A stretch of 64,000 nucleotides of DNA from Castor canadensis (GCF_047511655.1 NC_133387.1:142160853-142224852), one strand, 5' to 3'; shown: positions 11,801 to 23,466, counted from the stretch's first letter. Translations and numbers: made by a program. The notes: generated from the letters alone by a model not told the origin.

Positions 11801-13254
11801 GAACAAATTTCTATAATAGCTAGGAGAATACAGCACTAATGACAAACATACGCTAAGCACATTAGACAGCTATCAACGTAGATCATAGAATGTCATTCTG
11901 ATATTGTTTTGGTTTTCATTTTAGTGCTAGGTGATACCTAGTCAAAACCCATGTCTCAAAGGCTTTTGTTGCTATGAAGTGAGTTATTAACATTCTAAAA
12001 GATTGCATGGAGATATGCTGGGAGGGGCTCAGGTTCAACTGGAGTTAGCTGGTTGCCCTCACCTCTCAGTGCCTCTGCTTCCTTTTGAATGGGTGGGAGC
12101 CTTTCAGAGATTAACTGTGTCATGTTTTTCTAGGTAGATCAAAGAATCCTTTCTTAAGATCCAACAGGAAAAATATTTGAAAAACTGCAACGCTGAATTC
12201 CACTATAATTAAAGGGTATGTATATTTGATAGCAAGTTAATAAATATTTAATAAAGTATAATGGTAAATGTCATGAGCTCATTTCTTGTGCAACACTGTT
12301 AGAACAATTTAAGTTTTCAAAAAAATACAAAAAAGTCAATGTTACTCCAGGATCCCACAAAAATATATAGCTAGGAATCATAAGTCACAGTAATACATAT
12401 CCACATTTAAAGGAAAGATCACCACTTGATAGGAAAAATGATGGCTCAAGTGATTTAGAGAGGCTAAGATTTTATAACACATAGCAACAGTAAGATACTT
12501 AAAACTACTGGCTTTGAAAAATGCACGAAAATGTACCACCCACCAAGCATTGAATTATATATACCAGTTTCAACTTAAAAAAAGAAAACCAAAAAATTTT
12601 CTTTCAAATATTTCAAGCAATATTACAATACTAGAGATGTTAGTAATTTTTAGACATTTTATGGATCTAACAATAACCATTAATAGTTAAGCTAATTAAC
12701 ATTTTTAGCAGGACCAAATTGTAAAATAAAAAATGTATAAAATGCATTTTGGAAGATATTTTACAGTCATGCTTCGTAGTTCTTGGTTTATTGAGAAATC
12801 TGGAATCTGCTTAATTTAGGGTAATACAGTGGATTAGAATTTGCAGAACTACAGCAGTCTCAAATTGTTTTTAAAGAATGTCCATGAAAAGTTTTGGAGT
12901 TGTGCCTTTTATCTTTATTAAGAAGGGACCGGTGGAAAACACAGCAAAGCATTCGAGAATTACGTACACTGTAACTCACGTCTACACTTCTTGCACACAT
13001 GCTCACTTAATTCAGACATTCTCTAAGCTGACATGTCACTGTCTCCGAGGTTGTTGCTGCCCCGTAGTTGGAATCCCTGTTTGAAAGTGACAGAAAGGAA
13101 GGAGAAAGGAACAGGAGGGGCAAGATGACCAGGAACGGAGAAAGGAATTCCGGGTCCCAATCAAAATCCTCACAAAACCTTGAGAAGCAGGGCAAGGTAC
13201 CCCTTACAGAGGACGTGTTGGTGGACTAAGGCAGCTCTAGAGGGGAAGGGAGCG

Positions 13255-13500
13255 AGGGTTAAGGCGGCCCCGCAGCACAGCCTGAGTGATCACCAAGCAC
13301 TGCCGTGGACAGAGCCGGCGGCGTGGAAGCCTCGCTGACGTGCACACGGCACAGTTCCTGCTCGGGCGCGAACACCCGCCGCAGCACGCACGGGGTCCAG
13401 GCACACTGACCTGCCGACGGCCGCCCGGTGCACGGCCCTCGGAAGGCCCCGGGTCCTGGGCTCCTCGGTGCGGTGTGGAGGGCCCGTGGGGAGGGTGGCC
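13255..13500. other. CpG-dense patch within the inferred MYO5A 3' UTR
   Basis: About 250 bases of high GC with frequent CpG (for example 'gccggcggcgtgg' and 'ctcgggcgcgaacacccgcc') in otherwise AT-rich surroundings. Open frames on both strands here follow from composition. It could be a GC-rich UTR block or a small orphan CpG island. I see no exon or start site that I recognise. Confidence 0.6.
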
Positions 13501-14268
13501 TGTGGCTGGCCCTGCAGCTCACAGGTGGCTCTGACAGACTCTGAGGAACGCGTGGAGAGTGATCTTCCTCTCCACGTCAGAGGTTTTCACTGCTTCCTCA
13601 CCTTTTGGTTCAGACAGCCTGCTACTGATTAATGTCTAAACTCAGAGTTCTGTACCCTCCAAGGGAGCCTGATTCACGACAAAAGTCAAGCGTACTTACA
13701 GCAGGTAACTGGAACAAAAAAGAAAACCACCAGGCCCTGGGCACCTGGTCTCCCTAGAACAAACAACTGGGAACTCATCACTTGATCCTTCCCACGTGCC
13801 AAGTGCCAGCTCTGATAAAGAAAAAGAGCACCTCTTGCCGGCCCAGGGCACCCCATGGCAGCAGAGGGACAGGATATGTAACATCATGATTTTTAAGTTC
13901 CCTGCCTTGCATTTGCCCACACTGCCAAGTGCTCCCTATGGGACAGCAGAACGGCTCCCAGCAGTGTGACCCCAGGCAAGTCACTGACCTCACTGATGTC
14001 TCATGTTAGCATCAGCAAATGATGGCAGGAGCTGCCCGACCCCCTGTCCACACTGCTGGGAGGAACACATGAGGTAACACAGACGACAGGTGCTGGCATG
14101 AAGCATGTCCAGACATGGGTTCCGTTTCTGCACCACAGTCAACAGGACCTGCATGGCATCATGTATCATGTCTGCTTCCTGATTTATCCTAAGCAGCTGG
14201 CGCTTACCCAGGGGACATTTGATTATGTCTCCTGAGGAGCACTGTGAACTGGTGGTGTGTGTGTGGGA

Positions 14269-14272
<4 letters not shown>

Positions 14273-14318
<46 letters not shown>

Positions 14319-14355
14319 AAGAGAGAGAGGCAGGGAGAATGGGGAGAGAGACAGA
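14273..14355 (+). repeat. GA-rich microsatellite in MYO5A 3' UTR
   Basis: About 17 GA units followed by imperfect CAGA/GAGA repeats. In the MYO5A mRNA sense this is a pyrimidine-rich (CT)n tract. Confidence 0.95.
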
Positions 14356-17300
14356 CAGTATATTGTGTGAGGACTTCTCAGGATAGTGGCAGGTTCCCCT
14401 TCCCCAGGGTTACCAGAAAAGTAGTTTCTTACAATTGCGACACTGTAACTCAAATAAATATTTTCACAGCCTTTTCTACTATGGTATTAAAGACTTCATC
14501 CATATTACGCATAATCACAAACCCATAAAAACAATTCTCAATTATCCACTGAAATAACAGAATAACAAAGCAAACCATTCAAACTTTGGGGATTTAGGAA
14601 TCCCCCAATCTCCCATCAGTTGGCTCAGGAATATATTTCTGTGCTTTCACATCTGAAAGTGGTGTCAGATACATTCAAAAATTTCAAAACTGCCAAAGGA
14701 TTCAGGAAGTTACACTTTGTGGATTTTATTCCAGATTTTATTTTTCCTTCTTTCAGAGTTACTCTAAAGCAGATCAAAACCTCAACCTCAGAAAACCTTC
14801 TGGAAGGGAAACTGCTTTTGCCTTTTCACTTGGCACCTGGCGTGTGACTGGAGCTTACGGTGAGGGGAGTGGGGCAGGGACTTCTGGGAAGGGGTTATGG
14901 AGACAAAGAATATGAGTGCCAAGAGCTCCTCTTCTGAATCCAAGTGTATGTCACAGAGGAACTGTAAGAAGCCAATTAGTGATAATGTTAAAGAGTGTAT
15001 TGCAGAGAGGCGAGCAAAACAAGAGCTCATTCAAAGATTGCCCCCTAGAAGGCCAGCTGGGACAACTGGAAACAGACACAATACACCTGTCTTCAACGCA
15101 CAAAATGCAGGCGAGTCAACCGGAGATGGGGTATATCCTCAGGCTGAGGGAAGGGAGAAGGGGAAGAGAGAAAAGAGTATGGGAAGGGACCGTGGGTATG
15201 TCCGAAGCTGGGTGAGGAAGCAGATGACAGAGGGAAGGATGAGCAGTCCTCAAGCCAGCAGAATCTTTGTATATCCTCAACAAAATAGTGCACAGAGTCA
15301 ATAACTAGGTCTTACGGCTCCCTGTTTGTAAGGTATTCTTGTTAGGACTACAAATCTTCAGACAAATGAGAAGCTATTCTAGATCCCTACCCAGGGTCCT
15401 GGGAGGCCTTAGGGAGAGCCAGAGCCCTGGAACAGCAGAACTCTAGCCCTGGCATCGCTGGAGCAGGATGGACTTCTGACCAAATATGGAACAGTGGCTC
15501 CAGCACTGGACAGCAGAGAGACAGAAACTTTAGGACATAAATGCCTGGAGTAAGAAAGACAGACAAAAACAGACAAACAAAAACCTCAAACAAAACCCCC
15601 CCCCAAACAATAAAGCAGTATATGATGTAATAAAAATTATTTGAACTAATGAATTTTCAAATAATACAAGTACAGTAGGACTTTCTAAAAACGTGCATAA
15701 GTCATGTACATTGAACAAAGGTTGTGGCTGCATAAATTTGTGACTTTACATTTTATTAACCCTAAGGAATGGACAGGCCCTGCACGCTGTCCTTCCGGCA
15801 GAGGATGGACTGAGTAACTGGCTCTTTTCCCCAGAAGCCACGTGCTGAAAATGGAGAATTTTAGACGTGGAAGGGACTTTAAAAACCAGTTGTCCAGCTC
15901 TCTTACTTTATAAACAAGGAAATTGAGGTTCACAGAAGTTACAGACAGTATTTTCACTGTTTTGAAACTGTTTAACTTCCATAAATATTGCACATATTTT
16001 AATAAGAATCATTTTCATAGATCATCTAGCAGTTAAGTTATATAAACCTATGACTGTAATTAAGAACCAGAGTTTCTACTGAGCTAAGATGTTGCTTTGA
16101 ACAACCTGACAGATTTATTGTATACAATTTCCAGGAAAATGGACAATATGTTTAATTAGAATTCTGCAATGAAAACTTACAGATTCTGGGTCTGCCTGAA
16201 CCAAATCCTCTGTAGAATTCAGCGATCATCTTTTGTTTCTTATACAAATCCTCCTAAGGTGTTTCTAGTGCGATGCTTTTTAAATATCTAGTGCACCTCA
16301 AGACACTTATAGAAGTTGCAAAGCCTAAAAAACCTGAATTATGACTAAATGTTTTTTATATACCTTCTTTTGTATAACTTATAGAGTAATCAAAGTTTCA
16401 AGACCTGAATCATGAATATTCTGACAATCCTTTCAGATGACTGAGATTAATTCTTAATAAATTAAGAAGAAGGAAAACCTGTCAAGGTTGAGAATATGCA
16501 CTGCAGGCATCAGATCTGGGAACTAAAAATAAGCCACTTCACGGAGCACTGTACCCGAATTCAAAGTCCACCCTGGGAAAATTAATGAGCACATCAATGC
16601 AACACATCATGAATGAATAATGACATCACCAATAGCCACTTTGTCTAATCCTACCCCAAATGTCAAGCATTTTGCCATTTGCTTCTCAGTGTTTGCTACT
16701 TGTGCAAATGAATCTGTAGATATTTGCATATAATCCAGTTAAAACTGAGCTGACTGAATTGTAAACAGAGTTGATAGAAGAGAAGCTTATTGTAGTGCTT
16801 AATAAGATAGCATTTACATTTTAAGGAGACAGTAGGTAGCAGCAATTTAAGATGTTCAGTAAGCTACAGTACAATGGACATCTATGCTGTATAGCAAACT
16901 GACACTCTTTTAACATCTGTGTATCATAGTGACACAATAAGGAAGTTACTTGGCCGGGTACTTTATATATTGCCAGTTTATTTCTTTGATCCAGTCTGAC
17001 AACATCATGATTGGTTCCTAAACTCATATGATATGTATGCAATGGCAACTTTTCTTTCAGCCCTTCTGTTCAGTGCAGGAGATCCTTTGCTGGTATCTTC
17101 CCAACGACAGTTCTTAGAGATGGACTTTATGATTTTTATAGCACTTGAATGCAGTGCTAAGGATTTAACATAAACGCTGGCAGCTAACGACACATAGTTT
17201 TTCTTCCTTCCTACGTAGGTGCATGTAAACTCAGGATAGCCAAATGACCAAGGACGAGAGCTGCTTTATAAAGAGAGCACAGCACAAAGGAGCCTCTGTT

Positions 17301-17458
17301 TCTAAGATGATGAACGCATTCCAGGAGATTTCCAGTTAACATCCTGCTGGAGAGATAATCTGTACTTTCTTTTTACAAATGAATTTTTAGTAGCTTACAG
17401 TAATCATGGTTCTTTTCCAGGCAAGAAATGCATTGTCACTATTTGCCCGGCATCACTT

Positions 17459-17611
17459 TCAGACCCGTGAAATGAAGCCCAGACCCAGGCTGGCTGGAAT
17501 CTGGATGGTTTCTAGTGCGAGGGAGGATGGGTTAAAGGGAAAGGTGACAGGAAAGATGTGTTTAGCATCCATGAGCAGCTGAGGAGAGTCCTTCCTGTCT
17601 CGTAAACGCAT
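17459..17611 (-). CDS. MYO5A: MYO5A last coding exon (C-terminus, stop)
   Basis: Fifty codons plus TGA on the minus strand, after a CAG acceptor at 17612-17614 in phase 0. It starts [20 protein letters not shown] and ends LGLGFISRV, the conserved end of the myosin-Va globular cargo-binding tail. MYO5B and MYO5C end differently (EFLNEV and GFLNRI), so the paralogue is clear. This segment packs into the helical core of the tail that binds cargo adaptors and, in the folded state, inhibits the motor. The 3' UTR continues in the same exon. Confidence 0.98.
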
Positions 17612-18341
17612 CTGAGAAGATTAAGAAAAAAGATAAACAAGGCATAAGTTCTTTGAATCTCAAAACTTTTTTTTGCCAAAATTTCTACCAAAAAAAAAAA
17701 AACTTTAACCAATGAAGAATGTGTTTTAAAATCATTTCATTGACTCAATAAACTTATCAAAAAATGAACACACTGCAAACCAAGATAAAATAATGAAGGA
17801 TAAAAACACGCTATCCTTTAATGACATCACAGTTCCACTCAAAAGACTGCTAATAACACAAGGGAGGGGTGAGGATAGGTAAGACACCTAAAAAACTAGC
17901 TAGCATTTGTTGCCCTTAATGCAGAGAAACTAAAGCAGATACCTTAAAGCAACTGAGGCCAATAGGAAAAGGGGAACAGGTACTAGAGAAAAGGTTAGAT
18001 CAAAAAGAATTAACCTAGAAGGTAACACCCATGCACAGGAAATCAATGTGAGTCAATGCCCTGTATAGCTATCCTTATCTCAACCAGCAAAACCCCTTGT
18101 TCCTTCCTATTATTGCTTATACTCTCTCTACAACAAAATTAGAGATAAGGGCAAAATAGTTTCTGCTGGGTATTGAGGGGGGGGAGCGGGAGGGGGTGGA
18201 GTGGGTGGTAAGGGAGGGGGTGGGGGCAGGGGGGAGAAATGAACCAAGCCTTGTATGCACATATGAATAATAAAAGAAAAAAGAAAAAAAAAAACAAAAA
18301 AACAAAAGACTGCTAATAAATCAGAGGAAAAGAGCTTTTAC
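17612..18341 (-). other. MYO5A: MYO5A last intron (730 nt), mostly a young L1 fragment
   Basis: GT-AG intron between the last two coding exons. A truncated L1 with its duplication fills about 460 of 730 bases. The remainder is unique AT-rich sequence. Confidence 0.9.
17841..18319 (+). mobile_element. Young 5'-truncated L1 with 16-bp target-site duplication
   Basis: The L1 3' UTR fragment (about 17857-18303) closely matches the L1 3' ends at 37.45-37.89 kb and 38.09-38.53 kb, including the G-rich tract and the 'tgtatgcacatatgaataa' end with an A-rich tail. It is flanked by perfect copies of 'aaaagactgctaataa' at 17841-17856 and 18304-18319. Its orientation is antisense to MYO5A. The near copy lies 22 bases from the exon donor. 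Confidence 0.95.
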
Positions 18342-18422
18342 CTGTATGGTACGAATAAATGATACAGAGACTCTTTCTTCAAATTCATTAACTGGAGTAT
18401 ACAAATTCAACACTTTGACAAT
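18342..18422 (-). CDS. MYO5A: MYO5A penultimate coding exon (globular tail)
   Basis: Eighty-one nt, phase 0 at both ends, between a CAG acceptor and a GTAAAAG donor. It encodes 27 residues beginning [20 protein letters not shown] and ending FIRTIQ, matching the myosin-Va tail after the DIL region. The donor is only moderate and lies 22 nt from the L1 target-site duplication. Confidence 0.98.
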
Positions 18423-18611
18423 CTGGAAGAAATTAAATGGTTAAAGTTTTTGCAGATTATCAAAGACACATTGGGCCCTCACTATCTGGAGAACAAAAAG
18501 GATCTGTGCAGTCTCCAGTTCCACCTGGGGATGGGATGAGAAGGAAGAAGAAATGGAAGGGCACATTCACCTTTGTTATTTGAATTTCTAAAGGAGAAGC
18601 AATGTAAATTT

Positions 18612-18680
18612 GCCTAGCAAGTGTGAGATCCTGAGTTCAAACCCCAGTACCTCCAAAAACCAAAACAAAATAAAACAACA
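18612..18680 (+). repeat. ID-like SINE, 5'-truncated
   Basis: Keeps 'tgcctagcaagtgtgagatc' and the B box 'gagttcaaaccccagt', then an A-rich tail. Confidence 0.8.
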
Positions 18681-18884
18681 TGAACAATAAAAGTGCCTCA
18701 CTCCCATCCTCCCAGTCTCCCAAAGCAACAACTGCTAGCATGTCCTAAGGATCCATCCAGCTACTTTCTATACATATTCTGACACATGCTATTTTTATAC
18801 ACCTTACTCTCTTCATGTAAACACATGTATCTAGCTATACTAAAAATAAAAGAATTAAATATTTGTTTTGGTGTTGTTGGTTTT

Positions 18885-18970
18885 TTTTTTTTGGTGGTAC
18901 TGGGGTTTGAACTCAGAGCCTCATGCTTGTTAGGTAGGCACTCTACTACTTGAGCCACTGCACCAGCTCT
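18885..18970 (-). repeat. ID-like SINE, antisense
   Basis: The plus strand starts with a T-run and 'ggtggtactggggtttgaac', ending with 'ctactacttgagccactgca', the complement of a full ID-like unit. Confidence 0.85.
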
Positions 18971-19174
18971 AAATATTTGTTTTGAATGTCTTTTTAAAAA
19001 TCATAGTTTTTTTTTTTAACAAAACATAGTTATAAATGAAAAACCACAATGGTTTCTAAAGAAATTAACCAATTAGTTAGAGGATATTAAATTCTTTTAA
19101 AAATGTCAATTTCTTTTATAAAATGGTCACAATTCTTTTACAACAAAAACAAATATAATTTTCATTTTCAAGAT

Positions 19175-19290
19175 ACTTTTTTTTTCCTGAGTTAGGGTCT
19201 CGCTATGTAGCTCAGGCTGGCCTTGAACTATGGAACTCCTGCTTTAGCCTCTAGGTTTGAAGATTACAGTATAAACTAGCACCTGGCTTC
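19175..19290 (-). repeat. B1-like SINE, antisense
   Basis: The plus strand shows 'gggtctcgctatgtagctca' and 'gattacagtataaactagca', the complement of a diverged B1-like unit. Confidence 0.8.
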
Positions 19291-19954
19291 GTTTGCAAGC
19301 TGTGCCTGCCAATACACTCATGGTCACTAGTCATGAAGCAGAGGGATGCTACTGAGAAAGCAGGAGTGCTGATGGGCTGTCAGGGGTCAGTCACACAGAA
19401 GCAGGTACTAGGGCTCTGAAAAGAAGGAGTACTTTTCCAAAGAAAAATTTGTTAAATAGCCTGAATAAGTAAATGAATAAACTCTGTCTACTGATTGAGT
19501 TTAATTACACTGGCCACAATTGAAGATTTTTATGTTAGAAGATATGTGATGAAAACTGGGATATTTTAAGAATCAGCACAGAAAATGACTAGGCAAAAGA
19601 AAGATGGGATGTTTATGCTGAGGCCTTGCCTCCTGCCATTGCATTACCTCAAATGCCCTTCAAATGGAAATGGTTTCACGCAGTGTAAGCGCCACAGGAC
19701 GTCTATTCCATGAGGACAGGGATTACTTTCCTTCCTGACTATCCCAGTCCTGGAACACTGCACAGCGCAGTGTGGACACTACACGACAGAATAAATGACC
19801 ATCACTAGCCCTGAAGTATATTAATTTCTGGTAAAATCTGCTTTCTCTCAGATCGTAAGCCCTACATATTCTGGACTGCAGATGAAGTCAGCGTGGAAAT
19901 GAGCAATACCAATAGGTATCCTCTGTGTGTGTTTGGGCTAAGATGGCTGCGTAC

Positions 19955-20129
19955 CTGGGCAGTTGTTAGAGCGCCACACATGGAGCAGATGGCCTCTGCA
20001 TCGTCGTCTGTTTTCTTCTTCACTTGCAGAAGCTGTGCGGCCTGAATGAGAGGTTCCAGGGTTTCCTTGGCCCCACTATTCATCAGATTCTTGTCCCGCA
20101 GCCATTCTTCCAGTTGACTGACATTGTAC
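19955..20129 (-). CDS. MYO5A: MYO5A exon (globular tail, DIL region)
   Basis: 175 nt. The first G completes an Arg codon split from the previous exon, then 58 codons follow, beginning [20 protein letters not shown] and ending [12 protein letters not shown], with a GTACGC donor. This is the conserved DIL part of the myosin-Va tail. By memory the human protein has Asn where Gly stands in MCGALTT. The acceptor CGTAG is preceded on the minus strand by TTTTGG and a 42-nt CT repeat that serves as its pyrimidine tract. Confidence 0.98.
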
Positions 20130-20136
20130 CTACGCC

Positions 20137-20140
<4 letters not shown>

Positions 20141-20182
<42 letters not shown>
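20141..20182 (+). repeat. (GA)21 microsatellite at a splice acceptor
   Basis: Pure 42-base GA run starting 12 bases from the exon edge. In the MYO5A sense it is (TC)n and supplies the polypyrimidine tract. Confidence 0.97.
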
Positions 20183-20185
<3 letters not shown>

Positions 20186-21151
20186 TAAATTTGTTGAATG
20201 CTGTCATAAATGTCTTAATTTTGGGTGTATGGCCTTGTCAGTAAAAATGACAGGCAGTATTTTTGTTCAATTTTCTTTGAAATTTTCTTAAATCTAATCA
20301 GCTGTGCTTTAAAATTTATCATCATACATATTTATGAGGTTTATAATAATTATGTAAGATTAAATGACAAGAAAATATAATTCTCTCTAATAGAAGATGG
20401 AAACAAAGTCATTATAGGAAGTTATAAAACTTGCTAATAAATAAAAACAGAATAAATAATAATTGCACAGCTGACCAGGGAATAATTTCTAGCTTCTCTT
20501 ACAATTTCAGACGTGGGTTCTTTTTACAGGGTGAGACTCAATAACCCTTTATGTGCTCTCTTTTCCTTAAGGCAAACTCCAAGTTAGATGACTGAATAAA
20601 CAAATCCCCCTAACTTAGGCCTTGTGCCCAAGCTTCTCTAGAGAAGGGCCTGGGTGATGGAGATAGTGGTCTGAGGAAGCCCTGAGACAGAAGGAGAGAA
20701 GGCAAGGGAAGGTCTTGGGAGAGACAAAGACTCTAAATCGAGAGACACGAGAAAATACCCGGATGTTAAGGTTTCAGGGGTGGTCAAGCAAGGGACATGG
20801 ATCTCATGCTAAGCCTGCAATCAAGGGACAGATAGTGCTTCGTACTCAGCAAATAGGAGGCTTTAAGGTATCACGTTGGGTGACTTCACATTCGTAGCAA
20901 ACCTGTAGAGAACTAGTCCGACTCTTTGAATGGAAGGCATCGCCTTAATGTTGACAAGCAGGTGTGGGTCAGAATGAAAAATGTGAAAAGAACTCTAACG
21001 TTTTCTGAGAGTGAGTAAATAAAGACTTTTGTGGAAAAACTACTTTTTTCCTCTCTCAGTGAATATTCTGTTTTAAAATAAACATTTTGCAAAAAAATCA
21101 GTACTACTGCAATTATGAGGCTATGACAAGGAGGAATTTGGCATAAAATTG

Positions 21152-21275
21152 AGTGCAGCAGCTGGGCATGGAGGCAAACACCTGCAATCTCACCACTGAG
21201 ACAGAGGCAGGAGGATCATGAGTTCAGGGTCATCCTGGGCCACATAGCAGGATCCTATCTCAAAAACAAACAGAG
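21152..21275 (+). repeat. B1-like SINE
   Basis: Shows 'gctgggcatggaggcaaaca', 'gaggcaggaggatcatgagt' and an A-rich tail. Confidence 0.8.
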
Positions 21276-21763
21276 AGTAAAACCAACAACAAGAAAAGCT
21301 GAATGCAGCTTGCCTTAAAATTCCAGCGTTAATAAAAGAGTTATTAGACCTGTTTTTTGTTGCCTTAAGTGCAGAAAGGTATTTTGTCAAGATGCACTTC
21401 TAAAAGCAAATATTAGAAATCTTCATTGTAATTTAATATTTTCTTATTGTATAATCGAGGCACACAAAAGGAGAGGAAGCAGCTGTCTCCTGTCATTTTT
21501 GCAGCTTCTCCCCACTGTGTCACCTAAGGGGTTCTGCCGGTGAGCAGCTGTCCCATCAGGCAGTCAGAGGACCCTGTTGGCAAGCACTGACAAGAGCAGG
21601 ACAGCCAGGCAAGAGGAAGTGGCTTGTGCCAGTTCTTCCCCTGCAGCCCGGCCACGTGGCACCATAAGGAGGGCTGACTGGAAGTGAGTCATCAGCACTG
21701 TGCACGCCTAGCTGGCCAGCTGGGCAGTGACAGGAAGCTGTCCCGGGACTGGCATGTGCTCAC

Positions 21764-22046
21764 CTGATCTGCATGCCTTTGCTCCAGGAGCACATGTCCT
21801 TCCGCAGGAGGAGGTTGTTCAGGGTGACAGCCCCCACGATGTAGAACATCTGCTTGGCCACCTGCTTGATCAGCTCTGGGTCCATGCCATGCTGACACAT
21901 AACCGAATGGAAGGAGTTGAGCTGCCGGAGGATGGAGTCCAGCGTGTAGGTGCCCTCGTCAGCGATACTGGACGTTCGCTTTCTGAGCCCTGTGGGCTTC
22001 ACCCCAGACACGCCCTGAATCGTTTCATGCTCCAGCATGCCTGAGA
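21764..22046 (-). CDS. MYO5A: MYO5A exon (globular tail, DIL region)
   Basis: 283 nt. The first two bases complete a Val codon. The exon then encodes [20 protein letters not shown] through [12 protein letters not shown] and ends with AG of a split Arg codon before GTGAGC. The sequence is myosin-Va type (MYO5B has LENESIQGLSG). The [11 protein letters not shown] stretch is a known kind of phosphorylation region in the tail. By memory, human has VVKQMFYIIGAITL where this reads [14 protein letters not shown], all conservative changes. A second AG six bases into the exon could act as an alternative acceptor. Confidence 0.98.
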
Positions 22047-23095
22047 CTGCAGGGTATTTCAGTTGTTAGAAGAGAAGATTTGGAGGAAAGCCTGTTTCAC
22101 ACGCAGAGCTGCACACACATGCATGCGCACATGTATACACACACACCACACATTCAATTTAGGAAAATCATCTGAGAATCAAAATAGAGGGAAAAGTGAC
22201 TTTATCAAAATAGGACTTCTGGATTTTAAACTTTAATGACGGAATCAACAAAAAAAAAAATCAATGATATGTTTTTTTTAAATAAGCAGCAGCAGCTTTG
22301 TGACAGTCCAGCGTGACATGTCTTGGGGAGTTTTTGAGAGAGGGAGGTAGCAGTGAGGGTTGAGATAAGTACTCTTCACATTTGATCTCAGAGGCAAAAA
22401 CCAAAAACAGCCCAGTAAGAAAGGCATGACCCTGGGGAAAAGTCTTGCATAAGACTTAGAAGAAGGTGGTGGTCTGGAGCTGGAGAGCTGGACCCTTCTC
22501 TGTTCTGGCCTTCCCACAACAGCAGTGAGACTCTGGGCTTGCCTTGGCTTCCCAGGACCCATCTGCGCCACCCTCCCCACCATGCTCTCCAGCATGTAGC
22601 TTATGCCTCCTTTAGAAAACTTCTAAGAGGTCTATGCCTTGACTGAGAGCCCTTGAAAGCAGAGACCATGCTTAGCTCATTTTTATGTCTCCTTGTGCTG
22701 AAGTGAGCTCCCCCAGAGCCTCACCCAACTCAAAACATTTGCTGTTGCTGCTCTTAAATGACCAAGAGAAGGAAGCAGTTATTCAGAATGAGACAACTTA
22801 GAGGCAAACTTCCTGTTCAGCCAATAAACACAGGCCAAAGTAGAAGAAAGACTGGCTGGAGCCGACCCTCTGGCCTCCTGCATTTTGGCCAACTTAGATT
22901 GCTTTGGGGGAAAACGAGAAATTCCCGCCATCTCAGAGGCTTCCTTAGTCTCTTACATTGCCAGCAGGTTAATTGTGGACCTAGGAAGAAAACTGAGTAT
23001 TCTGAGGCTTCCAGGGGAAGAGAAGTTGTGGAAATGTGGAAAACAAATGGGTAGGGAAAAAGTATAGCTGGGAACAGCCTAAAGGATCTACTGAG

Positions 23096-23190
23096 GGCTG
23101 GGGGGACGTGGCTTAGTTGGTACAGTGCCTGCCTAGCAAGCATGAGGCTGTGAATTCAAACCCCAGTCCACCAAAAACAAAAACCAAAAA
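23096..23190 (+). repeat. ID-like SINE
   Basis: Unit with 'gtggcttagttggtacagtg', 'gcctgcctagcaagcatgag' and 'aattcaaaccccagtccacc', then an A-rich tail. Confidence 0.85.
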
Positions 23191-23433
23191 CAAAGTCTGC
23201 TGATAATTTGCCTGAAGTCAGTATTTAGCAACTTGAAAAAACTTTTTCTTATTCACCACCATTCAAAATTAGCAGCCTGCAATTTTTACATGGCTCCTGA
23301 TTCCTATGTACAGATGTTGTAAATTCTAAAGGAATACTGACAGCGCAACATACAAACGAATCAGAACGAGTGAGTGCGCACATAGGAAGAGGGACACTGA
23401 ACTGCACACTTAGTTGAGTATATACAAATAGAA

Positions 23434-23466
23434 ACACACACACACACACACACACACATACACACA
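23434..23466 (+). repeat. CA microsatellite
   Basis: About 16 CA units with one interruption near the end. Confidence 0.95.

Larger units (their letters stand above)
11700..17458 (-). other. MYO5A: MYO5A 3' UTR (inferred extent)
   Basis: Directly follows the MYO5A stop codon on the minus strand. The whole stretch lacks SINEs, L1 and LTR elements, unlike every other 5-kb part of the window, as expected for an exon. Human MYO5A has a 3' UTR of roughly this size. At its far end four AATAAA hexamers (minus strand) are packed at 11724-11729, 11755-11760, 11782-11787 and 11794-11799. A GA-rich microsatellite (14273-14355) and a CpG-dense patch (about 13255-13500) lie inside. The end point is inference. 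Confidence 0.65.
18423..19954 (-). other. MYO5A: MYO5A intron
   Basis: Holds a partial ID-like SINE, an antisense ID-like SINE and an antisense B1-like SINE. The rest is unique AT-rich sequence with nothing else recognised. Confidence 0.85.
20130..21763 (-). other. MYO5A: MYO5A intron
   Basis: Carries a (GA)21 microsatellite next to the acceptor and one B1-like SINE. Otherwise unique sequence with nothing recognised. Confidence 0.85.

Noticed and set aside
13259..13534. Open frames on both strands of the CpG-dense patch
   Set aside because: Composition effect; no splice context or recognised protein.
14788..15304. Several open frames of 60-135 codons
   Set aside because: They lie in the inferred 3' UTR, overlap on both strands and have no recognised domain.
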